This document shows, one piece after another, positions 4,799-6,052 of a stretch of 6,052 nt of DNA. Every line of letters starts with the position of its first letter. Within the stretch, counting starts at the first letter, position 1. A model generated the notes under the pieces. That model was given only the letters and a program-made list of their open reading frames with translations, made no database searches and was not told the origin of the DNA. The position numbers and the translations under genes are program-made. Source of the stretch: Pseudomonadota bacterium (lineage in GTDB: Bacteria > Pseudomonadota > Gammaproteobacteria > Acidithiobacillales > Acidithiobacillaceae); the NCBI GenBank assembly GCA_021818125.1, contig JAKAFG010000129.1:1-6052 (forward strand), given 5' to 3'.

Positions 4799-5236
4799 AT
4801 GGGCACTCTGCGCGTTGTGTTGGACACCAACATATTGCTTTCTGGCATTGCCTACCCCACCAGCATTCCCGGCAAGATATTGGCTGCATGGCGACATGGC
4901 TCGTTAGAAGTATTGCTGTCGGACTATATCCTGGCGGAATTGCGCAGGGTTCTACCGAGACTGTCGCACCGGCATGGGTTGACCGAAATGGAGATGGATG
5001 ACCTGGTGGACATTCTCGCCATCCAGGCGGAGGTCATCGTGCCCATTCCCGGGAATGAACCAACCCTGCGTGATCTCAACGACCAGCCGGTCCTGGACAC
5101 CTTACTGGCGGCGCTGAAGACATCTGGGGCCGACTACCTCATCACCGGTGACAAAGACTTACTCGCCCCCTCAGTTCACTATCACTATCCTGTCATTGCA
5201 CCCGCCGCATTTTGGGGAAAGCATGGGGCGATTTGA
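4799..5236 (+). CDS. PIN-domain toxin (putative toxin component, COG1569-like)
   Basis: The 145-residue protein fits the PIN-fold ribonucleases paired with Phd-type antitoxins. Metal-binding acidic residues are in place: D9 in RVVLDTNILLSG, E47 in ILAELRRVL, D95 (or D100) in LNDQPVLDTLLAA, and D118 in DYLITGDKDLL. PIN toxins cut RNA with Mg2+ or Mn2+; the target RNA here cannot be read from sequence. The C-terminus ends with a strand and PAAFW, common in this subgroup. ATG 4799 follows the antitoxin stop by 6 bases; no strong ribosome site precedes it, so expression probably depends on translation of the antitoxin, keeping toxin output lower. The gene is undamaged, unlike the toxin genes around it. 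Confidence 0.9.
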   Translation: MGTLRVVLDTNILLSGIAYPTSIPGKILAAWRHGSLEVLLSDYILAELRRVLPRLSHRHGLTEMEMDDLVDILAIQAEVIVPIPGNEPTLRDLNDQPVLDTLLAALKTSGADYLITGDKDLLAPSVHYHYPVIAPAAFWGKHGAI

Positions 5237-5249
5237 CGGCCGCCATTGA

Positions 5250-5287
5250 TTGACAATGAAATCCTAAAAATATAGGACAGATAAACC
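5250..5287 (+). promoter_or_regulatory. Leader of the hsdR relic: TTGACA box, small palindrome and ribosome site
   Basis: TTGACA at 5250-5255 is a perfect -35 hexamer, but the best -10 (TATAGG, 5271-5276) is only 15 bases away and overlaps the ribosome site AGGA (5274-5277), so this may not be a real promoter. TCCTA/TAGGA (5262-5266 and 5273-5277) form a 5-bp inverted repeat that would hide the AGGA. ATG 5288 is the normal start of HsdR. Confidence 0.3.
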
Positions 5288-5861
5288 ATGCCCATCGGCC
5301 AAGCAGAACGCCAGACCCAACTGCGTCTCCTCAACCGTGCCGCCAACGATCAGACCCAGGGCAGCGGCAAAAGCCTCACCATGGTCTGGCTCGCCAAGTG
5401 GATACGGGAGCACATGACCGATGCCCGCGTCCTTATCATCACCGACCGCACGGAGTTCGACAAGCAGATCGAAAAGATATTCAAGGGCGTCAATGAAGCC
5501 ATCTGCCGCAGCAAAAGCGGGGCGGACCTCATCCACCGGATCAACAGCGCCGAGGATTGGCTGCTCTGTTCCCTTGCACAAGGCCATGAAGGCCATCCTG
5601 CCCCATGCCATCTTCATCGGTTTCACCGGCACCCCCCTGCTCAAGGCCGACAAGCAAAAGAGCGTCGAGGTCTTCGGGGGTTATATTCACACCTACAAAT
5701 TCAACGAGGTGGTACGCGATGGCGTGGTGCTGGACCTGCGCTACGAGGCCCACAACATCGATCTGGCCCTGACCTCGCCGGAGCGCGTCGACCAGTGGTT
5801 CGCGGCCAAAACCCGGCGCCTCACCGACATCGCCTTGGTCAAAGAACAGCGTGATTACTGA
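5288..5861 (+). pseudogene. hsdR: Type I restriction enzyme subunit HsdR, relic of three joined pieces
   Basis: HsdR is normally about 1000 residues (nuclease, two RecA-like motor domains, C-terminal helical domain). Here piece one is only the head, MPIGQAERQTQLRLL. Piece two, in the same frame, starts at the Walker A TQGSGKS (residues 23-29) and runs through LAKWIREHMTDARVLIITDR, EFDKQIEKIF and DWLLCSL (to about 5573). Piece three, shifted one base on (from about 5574), reads LHKAMKAILPHAIFIGFTGT, then VFGGYIHTYKFNEVVRDGVV, and ends RLTDIALVKEQRDY at TGA 5859-5861. Missing are the whole PD-(D/E)XK nuclease domain, the DECH box segment between SLVHKFG and LHKAMK, and everything after the first motor domain. 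No hsdM or hsdS is in the window. The relic cannot cut DNA. The YgjP-like gene starts inside its last codons. Confidence 0.9.
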
Positions 5862-6052
5862 GACCTACACGCTGGAAATCAGTGACCTGACCGTGCAGGT
5901 GGTCCGGAAACGGATCAAAAATCTGCATCTGGGGGTGTATCCGCCGGAGGGCAGGGTCCGGGTAGCGGCGCCCTGGCATCTCAGTGAAGAAGCCATCCGT
6001 GCCGCCGTACTGATTCGCCTGCAGTGGATTAAAAAACATCAGCAGAACTTCG
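5851..6052 (+). CDS. YgjP-like (DUF45/M48-type) zinc metallopeptidase, 5' part
   Basis: From GTG 5851 the frame stays open to the window edge and gives 67 residues: TYTLEISDLTVQVVRKRIKN, then LHLGVYPPEGRVRVAAPWHL, then AIRAAVLIRLQWIKKHQQNF. This is the standard N-terminal beta domain of the YgjP/DUF45 family, whose HExxH zinc site lies much later and is outside the window. Members are often encoded next to type I restriction genes, and one follows the hsdR relic here. GTG 5851 is the only suitable start before the conserved residues; it overlaps the hsdR relic stop by 11 bases and has no clear ribosome site, so the original start region may have been affected by the deletion that removed the hsdR 3' end. 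Function in restriction is not established. Confidence 0.85.
   Translation, partial: MITETYTLEISDLTVQVVRKRIKNLHLGVYPPEGRVRVAAPWHLSEEAIRAAVLIRLQWIKKHQQNF

Noticed and set aside
4355..4897. 180-codon minus-strand frame
   Set aside because: It is antisense to the Phd gene, its promoter and the PIN start, and shows no recognisable domain.
5264..5653. 129-codon minus-strand frame
   Set aside because: It is antisense to recognisable HsdR blocks including Walker A; open minus frames are common in such G+C-rich genes.

Overview
The window looks like an accessory stretch of a proteobacterial chromosome of moderately high G+C. The proteins (DUF72, PgpA, ThpR, SixA, HigBA, Phd/PIN, HsdR plus YgjP) would suit an acidophilic Acidithiobacillus-like bacterium, but that placement is recollection of family resemblance and nothing here proves it. 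There is no tRNA, rRNA, CRISPR array or recognisable transposase.

Layout. 1-415: 3' part of a DUF72 (YecE-like) gene. 416-691: a decayed 3' half of pgpA with two frameshifts. 696-1202: intact thpR (2'-5' RNA ligase/cyclic phosphodiesterase). 1226-1708 (minus): intact sixA, convergent with thpR. 1709-1910: divergent promoter region with an 11-nt-arm imperfect palindrome. 1911-2324 and 2321-2662: a translationally coupled pair, a Met-rich SHOCT membrane protein and a Trp-rich WxxGxW lipoprotein. 2663-2949: no confident gene. 2955-3887: a Fic-family pseudogene with four frameshifts and an arginine in place of the catalytic histidine, preceded by what looks like the first dozen codons of an MNT-type nucleotidyltransferase. 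3991-4358 (minus): a dead higBA module; higB has lost nearly all of its body and higA has a one-base frameshift near its start. 4445-5236: an intact Phd/YefM antitoxin and PIN toxin pair behind a promoter whose -10 lies inside a palindrome. 5288-5861: a type I restriction hsdR relic made of three pieces. 5851-6052: start of a YgjP-like (DUF45) metallopeptidase, a family often found beside hsdR.

Reading. The left third is housekeeping plus a small envelope module. From about 2900 onward the window is a graveyard of toxin and defence genes (MNT/Fic, HigB/HigA, HsdR) in which one two-gene unit, Phd-PIN, still has complete reading frames, a convincing promoter/operator and conserved active-site acidic residues. 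The decay is consistent: internal deletions that keep gene ends, single-base indels, and a lost catalytic residue. I see no convincing undescribed system. The most interesting items are the defence-gene scars, the survival of the one TA pair among them, and the metal-flavoured SHOCT/WxxGxW pair with its palindromic upstream region.
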